Shown here one piece after another: positions 37,434 to 48,158 of a stretch of 64,000 nucleotides of DNA. The DNA is taken from the NCBI GenBank assembly GCA_028023455.1, contig JAQFVV010012978.1, positions 62,001 through 126,000 on the forward strand, read 5' to 3'. Origin of the DNA: Epiperipatus broadwayi (Eukaryota > Onychophora > Udeonychophora > Euonychophora > Peripatidae). The position numbers were made by a program, and so were the translations under genes. Within the stretch, counting starts at the first letter, position 1; the number at the start of each line of letters is the position of its first letter. The notes below the pieces were generated by a model. It was given only the letters and a program-made list of their open reading frames with translations, ran no database searches and had not been told where the DNA came from.

Positions 37434-37808
37434 GAGTGGGCACTAGATGGGAATTTTATGCACAAGTCATCTGGCATCCATTGATTACTCAAACTTGCAG
37501 TGTGTAGCAATACATATAGAGAGTTTTGCCTGTTTAATAACAGTTATAAGCAAGCATAAGAAATGGTGATCATGTGATGTTTATTGGCTCAAAATCAATC
37601 CTGTCTAAATATTAAAGAACCAAAGACAGCAAAATGTATTAGTACTGAATTGAGTTCAGAACTATATGACTATATAAGCTGGTGGGGTTGGATTAAAAAT
37701 ATTAAGGTAATTTCAATTGAAGACTCATAGTTTTGTAAGTAAGTGGAGATAAAAGTTGGCTGTTAGAGGGTTGCATTAGATCCTAAAATCTAGGTGCAGT
37801 TCTCTCAG

Positions 37809-37867
37809 ATCCAAGACTCCTCCTTAATAAAGTCCACAAGCCAGAAACTAGTCTGGGGATATTGGAT
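37809..37867 (+). ncRNA. hammerhead ribozyme relic, family B
   Basis: Same layout, with GAAA, stem III ACUAGU, GUC and both stem I blocks retained, but the first box has become UUAAUAA. Inactive by inspection. Confidence 0.55.
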
Positions 37868-38079
37868 GAGTAGGCACTAGATGGGGATTTTATGGACAAG
37901 CCTTCTGGCATCCATTGATTACTCTAGCTTGCTGTGTCTGTGGCAATATGTATAGTGGGTTTTTCCTGTTTAATAAAAGTTATAAGTAATCATAGGGGGT
38001 TTAACACAGACTTTCACACTCCCTTCAGCTATCCAATATATCATACAATTGATACACATGATCACACACATGTGAAAAA

Positions 38080-38146
38080 GATAAATGATCTCCAATATGC
38101 ACATTTGTGCTGAACCTGCACTCATCAGTTGGTCCAGATTATCATC
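38080..38146 (-). ncRNA. hammerhead ribozyme, family A variant
   Basis: Minus strand: CUGAUGA (complement of 38122-38128), perfect stem II GUGC/GCAC around AGGUUCA, then CAAA-like sequence where GAAA is expected. Stem I pairs ACCAA with UUGGA and GAUAAUC with GAUCAUUUAUC. Compared with copy 1, stem II changed on both sides, a compensated difference. Confidence 0.6.
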
Positions 38147-38256
38147 TCCCATATATATATATATATATATAATCAATGTTCAGTTTATTTTAAGATAGCA
38201 AATCTTCAACTTTTAATACCATCCATACCATATCTTAATATATACTGAGCACTGAT

Positions 38257-38293
<37 letters not shown>

Positions 38294-38315
38294 GGGGAGA
38301 GAGAGAGAGAGAGGG

Positions 38316-38378
38316 ACAATGATCTAGACCAACAGCTGAGTGCTGGTTCAGTAAGAAATATGTTGAAGATCATTTATC
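38316..38378 (+). ncRNA. hammerhead ribozyme relic, family A
   Basis: Stem I GAUCUAGACCAA and the later GAAAUAUGUUGAAGAUCAUU are visible, but the first box reads CAGCUGA. Inactive relic. Confidence 0.45.
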
Positions 38379-38475
38379 GTTTTTATATGTGTATGGTCAT
38401 GTGTATCGGTTAAATGAGATAGATTGGATAGTTAAAGGGAGCATCAAAGTCTGTTCAAATCTTTCATAATTACAT

Positions 38476-39365
38476 ATGACCTTTAAGTATATAAAGTTCA
38501 CTTGTGGTTTAAATATTAAGAGTTATAGAAAAACATATTCATTAAATTTTTAAAGATTAAATGTTATAATGATTTGAATGTCTAATTTCAAAAGTTAGAA
38601 GCTAAAAATAAAAATTTTACGTATACTTCTTTTATATCCTATTGTAAAAGGATTAACACAATCTTTAATATCTTAAAAAAATCTTTTCGTTCATGGCTAA
38701 ACTGGATTATTTTTGTTTTTTGCAAAGAGAATTTTGTGTTAGTATAAAAAAAAGTAAAAAAAAATTAGTTTGTGTCGAAATTTGTTTTGAATTACAACTC
38801 TGTGAAAATGTGTTATATATAGGATGCAAAGTAAAAAAAAACTTTGGGGTTCCTAACTGTCAGCTATTAGTTTCCAAGTGGATGGACAATTTGCTTGAGG
38901 TGAAGTAAATTCTAAACTAGCAAGCCACGGTATTGCAGTTTATTAAATCAATCACTTGGAAAAAAATTATGAGAAGTAAACCAAAATATTATTTGTCAAA
39001 GTTATAAACATGAATGCCTTATAATGAACAATGAGTTTTAATTACTCTTTTAAAACATAAAGTTGTTTATTAACAACTTTATGGTAATAAAAATCAACTC
39101 AATAATAGGGAATTAAAAAGAGAATAATAATTCTATATGTAAAATTAAGTTATATATGATTAAAAGAAGAGTGATAAAATTTGCATTTCTCTGTGAAAAT
39201 GCAAATCATTGAACCCATTGTGACAGAAAATATAGTTGTTTAAAACTTTTTTATAATGTAAGAACTTTTAGTAATTAACACAAACCATCCTTCTTTATTT
39301 AGTATTAAGTGTAGCTTTTGTGTTGGTTTAATTAAGCAATAAGATAGTTCCCTAATATATTTAAA
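38476..39365. other. AT-rich non-coding stretch
   Basis: No supported feature. The frame at 38693-38908 has Lys-rich, composition-driven codons and no recognisable motif. Confidence 0.45.
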
Positions 39366-39408
39366 AATATTGTATAATGAGCTTGAAAATAGCTCTTAAC
39401 AAGCTTTT

Positions 39409-39471
39409 GAGAATATCCCTAACCTCAGACCGATTTCTGCTTCTGGATTCCTCAGTGAGGCTAGGATGTTC
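39409..39471 (-). ncRNA. hammerhead ribozyme, family C
   Basis: Minus strand: stem I CCUCA/UGAGG and GAACAUCC/GGGAUAUUC, then CUGAGGA. Position 7 may be any base, so the box is acceptable. GAAA, stem III AUCGGU and the cleavage triplet GUC follow. Stem II (AUCC...GCA) no longer pairs well. Confidence 0.65.
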
Positions 39472-39896
39472 AAGCATTAGATTTAAAATACCAGGTCAAA
39501 CCCAGCACTTTATCTAATGATTAACTATTAAGTAGAAAATCTGAGATTTTCAGACATTCATAAGTCTTCAAATCCAGCTTTCTAACATAAATAACCATGT
39601 GGGACTGAACTAAGTTCAGATACACCATATATTAATAGATTTAGCAATATAAAATCACCAAAGCCTTAATAGCAAAAAATGTAATTACAAAGAAATCAAA
39701 TCATATATCACATGACCTAATTTAACAAGATTGCTTGTATTACAAATGTTATATAATGAGCTTGCAGATGTGGTTATTTAAGTTAGATAGCTGGATTTGA
39801 AGACATATGGATGGCTGAAAATTTCATATTTTCTACTTAATAGTTAACCATTAGATAAAGTGTTGGCCTTGATCTGGTATTTTAAATCTAATGCTT

Positions 39897-39960
39897 GAAT
39901 ATTCTAGCACCTCACTGAGGAAACCAGAAGCAGAAACCAGTCTGGGGTTGGGGATATTCT
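39897..39960 (+). ncRNA. hammerhead ribozyme, family C
   Basis: CCUCA, CUGAGGA, GAAA, stem III ACCAGU, GUC and UGGGG are all in place, and stem I pairs with one G-U pair. Stem II (AACC...GCA) is eroded. The two arms of this element share the CUGAGGA box, so that change preceded or was copied across the fold-back. Confidence 0.65.
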
Positions 39961-40238
39961 CAAAAGCTTGTTAAGAGCTATTTGCAAGCTCATTATATAA
40001 TATTTGTAATACAAGCTTGTTAAATTATGTTATGTGATATATGACTTGATTTCTTTGTAATTAAAAATATTGCTATGCAATGAACATATTTAACATATTC
40101 ACTTATTATTTTTGTTTTTTAAAATAATTAATTTATTCTATATTAAACTGCTTTTTACTTGCATTTTTAATATATAAATAATCGCAATTGTTTAATTGCA
40201 TTTTGAATATACAGTATAAATAAATCGCAATTGTAGTA

Positions 40239-40358
40239 GTCAGGCGTTGGTAGCCGAGAGGTCAGCACAGCGGCCTTGCAGGCAGGCAGTTGCTTGCAGA
40301 CACTTGTCGCGGGTTCACATCCCGGCCGATGATTAACATATGGAAAAATAATAATAAT
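40239..40358 (+). mobile_element. tRNA-derived SINE with target-site duplication
   Basis: GCGTTGGTAGCCGAGAGGTC (box A side), GCGGGTTCACATCCCGG (box B side) and CCGATGATTAACATATGG are followed by an A-rich tail with AAT repeats. A 12-base direct repeat AATCGCAATTGT flanks it (40223-40234 and 40359-40370), as expected for LINE-mediated insertion. A third copy of the same 12 bases at 40180-40191 belongs to the host sequence. This is the best-preserved copy in the window. Confidence 0.9.
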
Positions 40359-40370
40359 AATCGCAATTGT

Positions 40371-40915
40371 TATCATGATTAAGAAAGAGTATCTTAAAAT
40401 ATAATATCAGATATTAGCATTATAAAATATTATACGTACAAAAGAGGCAACAGATTTAAAATTTTAAAAAAATAATCAAAGAAGTTAAATGTTAAAAATG
40501 AAATGATAACATTTTAGTATTAAAAATTAATTAATTACAATAAAACATACAAAGCGATTACGTATATGTGTGTGTTATGATTCTTATTTTTACCAAAATA
40601 ATAATTTGAAATTTACTGATCGATAACAAATTATAGATGTGTGTGAGCTGAAGTTTGATGTTGACATATGGAAATTGACAGGAAATTAATTATTCAAATG
40701 GCACAGCCATCTTACATTTAATAGCATGCAATTATATTACTATTAAATGATTTATGCTAAAAGATGAATTGTGGATAAAATAAGCATATAATTTTTTTTA
40801 AATTTTATTATATTTTATATTTAAAAATATACTTATTTCGGCGAGAATTATTTAGTATTGATTTAATATATCCAACATTAGCAAACTCCATTTAAGTACT
40901 ATTAGTGTAAGCCTT
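40371..40915. other. AT-rich non-coding stretch
   Basis: Nothing was recognised. Confidence 0.45.
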
Positions 40916-41170
40916 AGTAATCAATGGATACAAGAAAATCTGTATCTAATGCCTATTTATCCAATATCCCCAAATGAGTTTCTAGCTTGTGGCTATCATC
41001 AGTGAGGGGATATTGGATGAATATGCACTAGATAGAAATTTTATGCACAAACCTTCTTGCATCCATTGATTAATCATACTTGAATAGGTGGAGCTACAGT
41101 ACAGAGAGTTTTCTACTGTTTTAACAGCTTGTGCAGGCATAGGAATTGTTGATCATGTGATGTTTTAGTG
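40916..41170 (-). mobile_element. ribozyme element, family B copy 2, collapsed fold-back
   Basis: The flanks of the ribozyme are themselves inverted copies. The left contains CTAATGCCTATTTATCCAAT and the right ATTGGATGAATATGCACTAG. The linkers between left and right ribozyme halves of the larger copy are missing, so a single hammerhead sits at the tip of a palindrome. The right side continues into the usual unit end (CATCCATTGATTAATC, GAGAGTTTTCTACTG). Confidence 0.7.
40958..41017 (-). ncRNA. hammerhead ribozyme, family B, best-preserved boxes
   Basis: Minus strand: CUGAUGA, perfect stem II UAGC/GCUA around CACAA, then GAAAC. A 13-base perfect outer helix AUCCAAUAUCCCC/GGGGAUAUUGGAU closes it. 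The stem III and cleavage segment reads ACUCAUU rather than ACUAGUC, so cleavage competence is doubtful although both core boxes are intact. Confidence 0.75.
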
Positions 41171-41965
41171 GATTTATATTTGACATTCACTTAGTAGTTT
41201 ACTTTCAGTTTTTACGAAGTAATATGAATGGATGTTCCTCACTTATATGGTCAATAGTGATCAGCAAAGATGATGATGATGGTAGTTAAAGTGATTAATT
41301 TTAAGGAGTATAGCTGCCAGAAGAAATAGCTTCCTATATTATTAATAATTTAAATGAGATTTATACCAGATAGAGCAGTTCCTTCAAATTATATATTACC
41401 AGTATTTATTTAAAGAAATATGATTCAAATAAATCTAATTTGTTTGTTTATTTTTTGACTAAATGAAAAGATTAATATAATCCAGATAAAATTGACTGTC
41501 ACACTATAGCTCCATTAGAAATAATGTTCATATATTTAAAGTCAAAAAAGTAATATTTAATAAATTCTGATAATAAAAATGCCTGTAATATGGGAAACTG
41601 ATTTATCTATATAGATAAATGAGGAAAGAAAACTAAAGGAAGTCAGTATATTTCTGATACTTAAAGCTAATTATTTAAGTATGTGGTTCTTGCTAGAGTT
41701 ATTGACAGGGTAAAATTCATAATGTAAACTACAGTAAATCCAGAGGTTTGGTCTTATAATTTTTAATTTGATTTGATTTGCATTTAATGCTAAGTCTAAT
41801 TTTATAGCAAGTTACAATGCTGTTGTTAATAAGGTCCATTTGTACTAAATTTTATCATAATATATGATTTAAACCAATATTATAAAAGCTTACACCTTTG
41901 CAATGCATACATTTATTATTATAGCAGTCCATAACAGTCAAAATTTATATACACAATTCTTATAA
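41171..41965. other. AT-rich stretch with a faint LINE relic
   Basis: Apart from the weak reverse-transcriptase-like segment at 41570-41765, nothing was recognised. Confidence 0.4.
41570..41765 (+). pseudogene. possible LINE reverse transcriptase relic
   Basis: The + strand reads MPVIWETDLS, then KGSQYISDT, then VVLARVIDRVKF. This is the order of the family's IP..W......, C.NYR.I.L and K..ARV...R, with stops between. Similarity is weak and confined to about 60 codons, so this is a tentative call. Confidence 0.3.
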
Positions 41966-42203
41966 AAAAAACTTAAGCTGAGTCAAGTCACTATGAAAAA
42001 GTATAACCATATAGATATATTCTAACTTAGCCTTCCGTATATTCTTAGCATGGCAACAAAACTTTGAAAAATTTTTTTGCTCATGGTTTGAATAGCATTT
42101 AGAACACCTCTCTCTCTTAACAATCTTCTGAACAATACACCATTCAAACATGCTCTAGCAAATAGTTTATAAAATTTCATGCCCATCTCCAGCTTGTAGA
42201 GCA

Positions 42204-42470
42204 GTGTATTATGGGGGATCTCAGGCTGGTAGATCTATGGGAGTCACCCAGTATTACTATCTTTATAAAAAGGCAAAGCAAACCCCACAACATAAGTCAA
42301 TTTTCCTGGATTACAAGCTTGCTACAGGACACATGTTTTTTCCTTCTAATATTAAGGTCATCTGCATAGAGAGAGATGATCATAAGAGAGAGTTTAAAGA
42401 GGCATGGGTTATTTTAAGAGACCCAAATTCAATCAACAGGCAGGAGTCTTATCCCTTTGTCAAAAAAATG
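42204..42470 (+). pseudogene. GIY-YIG endonuclease C-terminal part of a Penelope-like element
   Basis: Within an open frame of 107 codons, IFLDYKLATGHMF is followed by IKVICIERDDHKREFKEAW and ILRDPNSINRQESYPF. This matches the second half of the GIY-YIG domain of Penelope-like elements: a histidine region (H....GH.F), then an R....R...EA segment with the catalytic glutamate, then P.LNRD.G. The N-terminal GIY...YIG half is not recognisable upstream. The frame is open to 42527, but the element lacks everything upstream. This is a different lineage from the copy at 56 kb, whose sequence differs clearly. Confidence 0.7.
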
Positions 42471-42780
42471 AAACATCTGACATTTATAATTTACATTTCT
42501 TGCTGCAATAATTTGAATATTTTATAAACTATATATTCTTCTGGCTCATGGTGCAGTTAATTAATTTTGCAGTATGATTCTACTGAAAGTTATCTCAGTG
42601 CTATTAAGTTAGAATATATCTATAGAGTTATATACCAAAAAATGATAAATTTCAAATCAAAACTTGTTCATAATGTTGTTTTTATGTTTCATCTTTGATA
42701 TTGTAATGTAAAATGAAGCCTGTAGGTGGAGTTGCTGTAGAAAAGGAAGAATTGTAATGTAACTTTAAGTGTATTTACAT

Positions 42781-42828
42781 CTTGATCAGGCTCCAGTAAG
42801 GGGGAGGGGTCCGAGTTGGTGAAATTAA
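42781..42828 (+). ncRNA. Penelope-type ribozyme-like 3' segment, degenerate
   Basis: The phrase CTTGATCAGGCTCCAGTAAG followed by GGGGAGGGGTCCGAGTTGG recalls the family's terminal form: a CTGATGA-type box, a GCTCC/GGAG hairpin, then CCGAAACGTTGG. Both boxes are mutated. It lies between the GIY-YIG remnant and the right inverted end, where such a motif is expected. Confidence 0.4.
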
Positions 42829-42947
42829 ATACATTATTATAAAAGTTGTCTTATTAAATAATTTTTTATTGAATTATTATTTTTAATATATCTATAGAGT
42901 TATACCTTTTCATAGTGGCTTGACTCAGCTTAAATTTTTTCAGAGTA

Positions 42948-43869
42948 TTTCATTAATGTATGAAAGGAATTGAATGTTAAATATAGAATTCTTTTATAAA
43001 GGTCAGATTAAATGAAATGGAAAATATAAAACTCTAAATAGAAAAATCATGACAAGGTAATATTTTATTAGCCAACAAAATTATTTAAACCGTGAGATGA
43101 TTAAATAGACAATAATTTGGGGCAATTTAAATGTTTAATTTATAACATTAATTGATGAAGACATAGAGAATATACATATGATCTATTTTGTATAGAGTAT
43201 GGTTTTAATATTTTCATCCACGTTTAATCAATATTTAATATAATTATTTTGGTGTTGTATTATTAATTCAGCCTTGAGTGTTCTCTTAGTTGGAAAGATT
43301 GTAAAGCTGTTGAATATCTAAGCAAAAGTTGTGCAATCTAAGATCTGATGGGGAAATTATACCAGGAAAATAGGAATATGGAAGAGAAAATAAAAGAAAA
43401 TAAGTGATAAAAAAATAATGATGATAATGACATGACAAACTTATAGAAGAAAGTATGCTGGATTTTCAATGTTGGTATGCATTGTTTCTGTGAATAATAG
43501 TACATTTCCATGTGCAAATCAGTAAATAAATAAGAGTTTACTCTGTTGACCATTCAACTCAAGTAAATTCAAGTATTTAAAAGATTTGATGGCATCCAAT
43601 GTGAGGAATATTGATAATTATTTAATAGTATAAAAATTCTCAAACATATATGAATAATCTAACTAGATTTAACTCAAGAGTGATAAAATAAAACAGTTTG
43701 TGAAGTGTTTTATAAATTTTTCATAGCTATATTACATAATTAAAGTAGTGCTATATCAGGAATAGATCATCATCTGGTGGAGTACCAAATATTGTAAAAA
43801 TATATTTGGAAGAGTTTCTTTCACAACAGATAGAATCAGATCAATATTAATATATATATATATATATAT
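42948..43869. other. AT-rich non-coding stretch
   Basis: Nothing was recognised. It ends in a (TA)n run (about 43849-43869) into which the LTR element inserted. Confidence 0.45.
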
Positions 43870-45819
43870 TGTGAGAGTACCATATGAGCCTCACCTAAAA
43901 CAATTTGTGTTTCTTTGTGAATTTAACTGTGCCTATATCGAATAAACAGATATAAATAATTTACAGCTATCTTAAGCTTTTCATGTATCAGCTATATATA
44001 TATAAACTAGTTAGTATTAAAAGAATAATTGTAAAAATGAATAATTCTAATTTGTTTATACACATGCCTAAATAAATGTTTCTAACTAATAGTATTTTTT
44101 TTATTAACTAAAACTTGACATTTGACAAAGCCTTAAGTCAACATTGCATTTTTATCAGTTGAAACAAAGGAAATAAACGTTTGGGGTTAATTACAAATTG
44201 TATATGTTAAACAATAGAGAGCATGAGCGTGATTCTGTGATATGCTTGCTGAAATTAATCCAGTATAAAAACAAACTAATATTGTTATAACAATAATCTT
44301 CTATTTAGTTATCAAGGCAAGAAATATGTTTGTAAATTTAAATGTGTTCGAATTTAGAACACATTTAAGAAAAATTAAAAAAAAAGAAGATTCAATATTT
44401 TAAAACCTGCTTCAAGTAATTAATTTACTGCCTTTGAATATTATAAAGAACTATAAAAAAATAATCATTGTAATTAACAAGATTATAAAAGTTAACAATG
44501 TCTTTGAAATGAGTTTACAAAATATATATTTAAGAAGACAAAAATTTATAAAGATGTTCTGTGGCTAGATAATTTATGCCAGGGATTTCAACTAATGTTT
44601 TAAACCCGAACATGTAAATTTATTCCCACTTAATCAATGCCTAAACTATAATCATCGTAATTCTCATTTAAAAAGCTGCCTTAATATTGGAGTATTATAT
44701 TGAAGAAGATGTTAAATATTTTACTACATAAACATTTAAAGAATGAATATCTGGATTGCTTCTTTGGAGGATGATCAATGAACTTTATGTTTCAACATTC
44801 ATCATCATTTTATTTCATCTAAGGAGGGATATAAAACCGTATTCTTTCTCATCTTGGATTACTTCATTGTATAATTTAAGAACTCTTAAACTTTATTTCC
44901 TTTGTGGATAATTATATTTACTTAGAAAAATTATTTCGTATATTAAAGTGGGGAACTGATAAGATGAACACTTTATTTTTTTTTTTATTTAATAAAATTT
45001 AGATATTGATATTTTGATATATACTCTGATGGAAATGACAGCTGACTAAGGTAAATGTTTTTAAATTATTTCAATTTGGAAGTATGTTTTATTATATTCC
45101 AAATTGAATCTTACAAGACAATTAACATAATATATTTTTAAACATACATAACTAATATCAGAATACATTCTATTATTAATCTAGTGTGAATGGATGTTAT
45201 CGTATATAAACATACAACACACCCAGAATCATTGTAGTGACACAATAGGTAGATTTATAATGTATCATGTGTATTATTTATTAGACACATGATCTTAAAT
45301 TATATATATATGTAAATTATTACATTATTTTTTTTTGAATATTAAATAATTTATTAGTGTATATAAGCACAGATTATAATTCTAAATTTTAATGTTTTTA
45401 TGTGATAATATTTAGTTTTTTTATTACTGATTAAAATGTGTTAAACTTGATTTCAAAATTAAACAGGTCTCGTTTGTTTATTTTATTTAGTCGTTTTATA
45501 AAACCAATAATTATAAATATACATACTCACACATATATATATTGAATCAACTTAGTGATTTAATATTTATAAAAAAAGTTATATATAGCTTATACTAAAT
45601 TTATCATTACTATGGGATATTTGTGGAAATGCCTGAAGAGAGTCGATTGCAATTTCTATTCTGAGCTCGAATTCCGAGAGTAACGAGGTTATTAATAGAG
45701 GAGTGAATTGGATTATATTTTAAATCACATCATCCATGGCATTCTATAAGAAGACTCAAAGTCCGACTATAGTTAGATGTGACTTCCTCGAATCCTGAAA
45801 AGGATCATCCTGTTATACA
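43870..45819 (+). repeat. 5' LTR (about 1950 bases)
   Basis: Starts TGTGAGAGTACCATATGAGC and ends GGATCATCCTGTTATACA, giving the usual TG...CA ends. It contains no coding frame. The very long, AT-rich LTR is unusual beside the short interior. Candidate TATA boxes are too numerous in this composition to choose one. Confidence 0.92.
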
Positions 45820-45837
45820 TGGCACCCAACGTGAGGC
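45820..45837 (+). other. primer-binding site, tRNA-Lys type
   Basis: The 18 bases directly after the 5' LTR, TGGCACCCAACGTGAGGC, match the known tRNA-Lys1,2-type site at 16 of 18 positions. A related phrase TGGCGCCCATACTTAAGGC occurs about 45 bases further on. Confidence 0.75.
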
Positions 45838-46254
45838 ATGAAAAGGTTCATCCTGTTATACATGGCGCCCATACTTAAGGCATGAAACAGTAGTTTTTTA
45901 TTAGTTAAATCCATAGTTTAAAAAAAAAATTATATGAGTATGTTGTGAATTGGTAAAAACACTGAATAATAAATAATAGAGACCTTGTAATAAAATAAAC
46001 TGTAATAAACAGATAAATCAGTCGCTTTAAAATAAATAAATAAATACAATTATAATTTGGGCATTAAAATATATATTATAACAACATCTTATAAAAGTAG
46101 GAAAATAGAATTACATTTAAGGGCATAAGCATAGCATGAAATCTTATGGCATATATTAAATTATTACTTGGAAAGGAAAGTAACTTATATTTATATATAT
46201 AACAGTAGAAATTTTTTGTTAATGATAACTGGAAGTGGGAAAAAGCTAATAATA
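45838..46254 (+). other. leader between primer-binding site and gag
   Basis: An AT-rich leader with a second copy of the AAAAGG(A/T)TCATCCTGTTATA phrase at 45841-45860. It looks like a small duplication of the LTR end plus primer-binding site. No frame is present. Confidence 0.5.
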
Positions 46255-47679
46255 ATGGAAGTAAAAAGTTTCGAAGAATCTTTAAGTAATAAAGATAGTG
46301 AAATAGAAATTACTTCAATTAGTGATGAACAAGGTTCTTTACAAGTCCTAATATCTGAGGGGTCTGTAGAAGAAGTTGAACATTCTTCACAAGTTCATAT
46401 GACAGATCAAATATTACCCCAAACACAAAAGGTAACTGAAGCTATAATAGTACAACCTCAAGGAAGTGATAATTATATGGCTCAATTGGTCTGAATGATG
46501 ATGGAAATGAAAGGTGATATGAATAATATAAAAGCTGATATAAATAATATAAAAGCTGATATGAATAATATGGCAACCAAAGCTGATATAAATAATATAA
46601 AAGCTTATATGAATAATATAAATGCTTATATAAATAAAATGAATGCTGATATGAAGGGAGAAATGGCTAGAATGAATGATAATATGGTAACCAAAGCTGA
46701 TATGGATATTATGGAAGGGAAATTAAAAGAAGACATAATTTCTATAAAAGAAGAGTTAAAGAAAGATATTGATAATGTTAAGGAAAAGATACAAGTAGAA
46801 ATCAAAGTTATTGTTGAAAAGAAACAAACTGCCAATGAAGTAGAAAGACTTCATGACACAAAAGCATCAACAATATCGATGGAAATTCAATGCCAAGAAT
46901 CCAAAACTTACCCTAAGCATGAGATATGTGAATATAATGATAGCATCCAGAACAAATCACTTTTAGTTCAAATGAATATTTCAGAAGAAAACTGCCATGA
47001 CTATCATTTTACCATACAGCAGAGCAATGAAGTAGAAGATCATTGCAGCATTACTAAAGTGCTTGAATCTGATCCAAATATCTTAGAAAAAGAAGAGGAT
47101 ATGGATCATGTGAAATATAAATTAAATTCCAAGTCTCAGGAATTGAGAGAAACACAGTCAACTGATAATACTGAATGTCTAGATAAATTAAGACTTCGGA
47201 TTTCTTGTATTAATAACAAGTTAAATCATGAACTCATGAAACTTGAGATGACTCCAGAATCTAAAGATATAATAGATGAATACAACAGTGAAATGTATTT
47301 TGAGTCATCCCACCATATTTGTTTTTACTCCCAAAACAAAAGTAAAACATTTCATCAACAAAGTGTTGATAAATTGTATGACAACCATCTGATAATATCA
47401 TTATCAATGATAATATATAATGGAAAAGGTTGTTTTAATAGAAAGTTTAATTTAGAAGATATGAATGAAGGCAATAGATTTAATTGTCTTAAGTGTAAAT
47501 TATGTTGCATGAAGCATCACCATAATCCTGAAGATGAAGAAATTATAAAAAGTCTTCAGACAATAATAAAGATATTCATAATACCAGCTAAGAGACAGAA
47601 AGGTTCACAATTCCATAGGTTGTGTAATACTTATGAAGATCCATTCACATTCATTGAACATGTTAATGGATGTACTTAA
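46255..47679 (+). CDS. gag-like protein with one internal in-frame TGA
   Basis: From the methionine at 46255 there are 79 codons, then TGA (46492-46494), then 394 codons in the same frame to 47679. The part before the stop is acidic (SNKDSEIE, ISEGSVEEVEH). The part after it begins with runs of an 11-residue-like repeat (NNIKAD, NNIKAY, NNMATKAD), predicting a long coiled coil over about 110 residues, followed by charged linkers. About 55 residues from the end is a cysteine/histidine cluster (CLKCKLCC then HHH). That could bind metal but is not a standard CCHC knuckle. It occupies the gag position. Its coiled-coil region would suit particle assembly (inference). The single TGA could be a mutation, or a readthrough signal as at some retroviral gag-pol junctions. 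Here it is too early for that classical role. Confidence 0.7.
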
Positions 47680-48158
47680 AAAGTAAAGCACATATATAAG
47701 GAAGGACTTCATGGATTATGACTTTGGGATGTGACAATGGACTTTCGGTAATGATAGAATCCATTAGGCTGTTCTTTTAGGAGAATAATTGTATATATGT
47801 ATATAAATAATTGAAGTTGATATTAATAGCAATAAAAATGCATCAGATTAACCAAAGTATAAAAAAAATACTTACAGGTTTATTAAAGTTCAAGTTGTGG
47901 TTAGTTAACTAAGTAATAATGGTAGATTAATTAAGCATCACGGTAATGCAATCTGATGTTGAAACACTATTTATAAAATGCAAGTCCATAATTATATATT
48001 TTGATATGGATATGTATAAATAAGACATTTATTTTATATAGTGTGATGTTGTTAAATTGTGATAACAATCACCATTAAGCCAATGTACATGCGCTTTGTG
48101 GATATATATATATGGATATATAAAAAGATAGAGTAAAAGCTTATAAACAACTTGTTAA
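47680..48158 (+). other. deleted pol region
   Basis: About 480 bases where protease, reverse transcriptase, RNase H and integrase core should lie. No frame or motif of these survives. Confidence 0.6.

Larger units (their letters stand above)
36720..37985 (+). mobile_element. ribozyme array, family B (one inverted plus two direct units)
   Basis: The first unit (about 36720-37090) is inverted. Two direct units follow, each beginning AACAGTTATAAGCAAGCATA (near 37090 and 37540) and ending with CATCCATTGATTACTC and GAGAGTTTTGCCTGTTTAATA-like sequence, a period of about 430-450. Each unit carries one hammerhead motif next to a phrase TCTGGGGATATTGGATGA. The shared order inverted-direct-direct is the same as in family D at 51 kb. 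No coding capacity is present. Confidence 0.8.
37998..38475. mobile_element. ribozyme fold-back element, family A copy 4
   Basis: It directly follows the family B array. The left arm begins near GGGTTTAACACAGACTTTCA and the right arm ends AAAGTCTGTTCAAATC. A (TA)n plus GA-rich run (about 38255-38316) lies in the centre. One hammerhead motif is in each arm, both altered. The central tRNA-like and linker parts of copies 2 and 3 are missing. Confidence 0.7.
39366..40045. mobile_element. ribozyme fold-back element, family C copy 1
   Basis: The inverted unit (39366 to about 39704) is followed by a direct unit (about 39705-40045). Outer ends read ATGAGCTTGAAAATAGCTC and GAGCTATTTGCAAGCTCAT. The junction has AACAAGATTGCTTGTATTAC. 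Each arm carries GTTAGATAGCTGGATTTGAA-like and TTAACCATTAGATAAAGTG-like sequence on its own strand. One hammerhead motif per arm. The same unit precedes the Penelope-like coding region at 56 kb. Confidence 0.8.
41966..42947 (+). mobile_element. Penelope-like element relic with inverted ends
   Basis: The left end (about 41966-42028) is the inverted complement of the right end (about 42886-42947). The complement of the left and the right both carry TATATCTATA, then a GTTATAC-like segment, TTTTTCATAGTG and CTTGACTCAGCTTAA. A third partial copy of the first phrase is at 42609-42635. Between them lie a GIY-YIG-domain remnant and a ribozyme-like 3' segment. The reverse transcriptase is missing. Confidence 0.6.

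Noticed and set aside
42204-42527. The 107-codon frame as a host gene
   Set aside because: Its sequence matches the second half of a GIY-YIG domain of Penelope-like elements and lies between inverted element ends.
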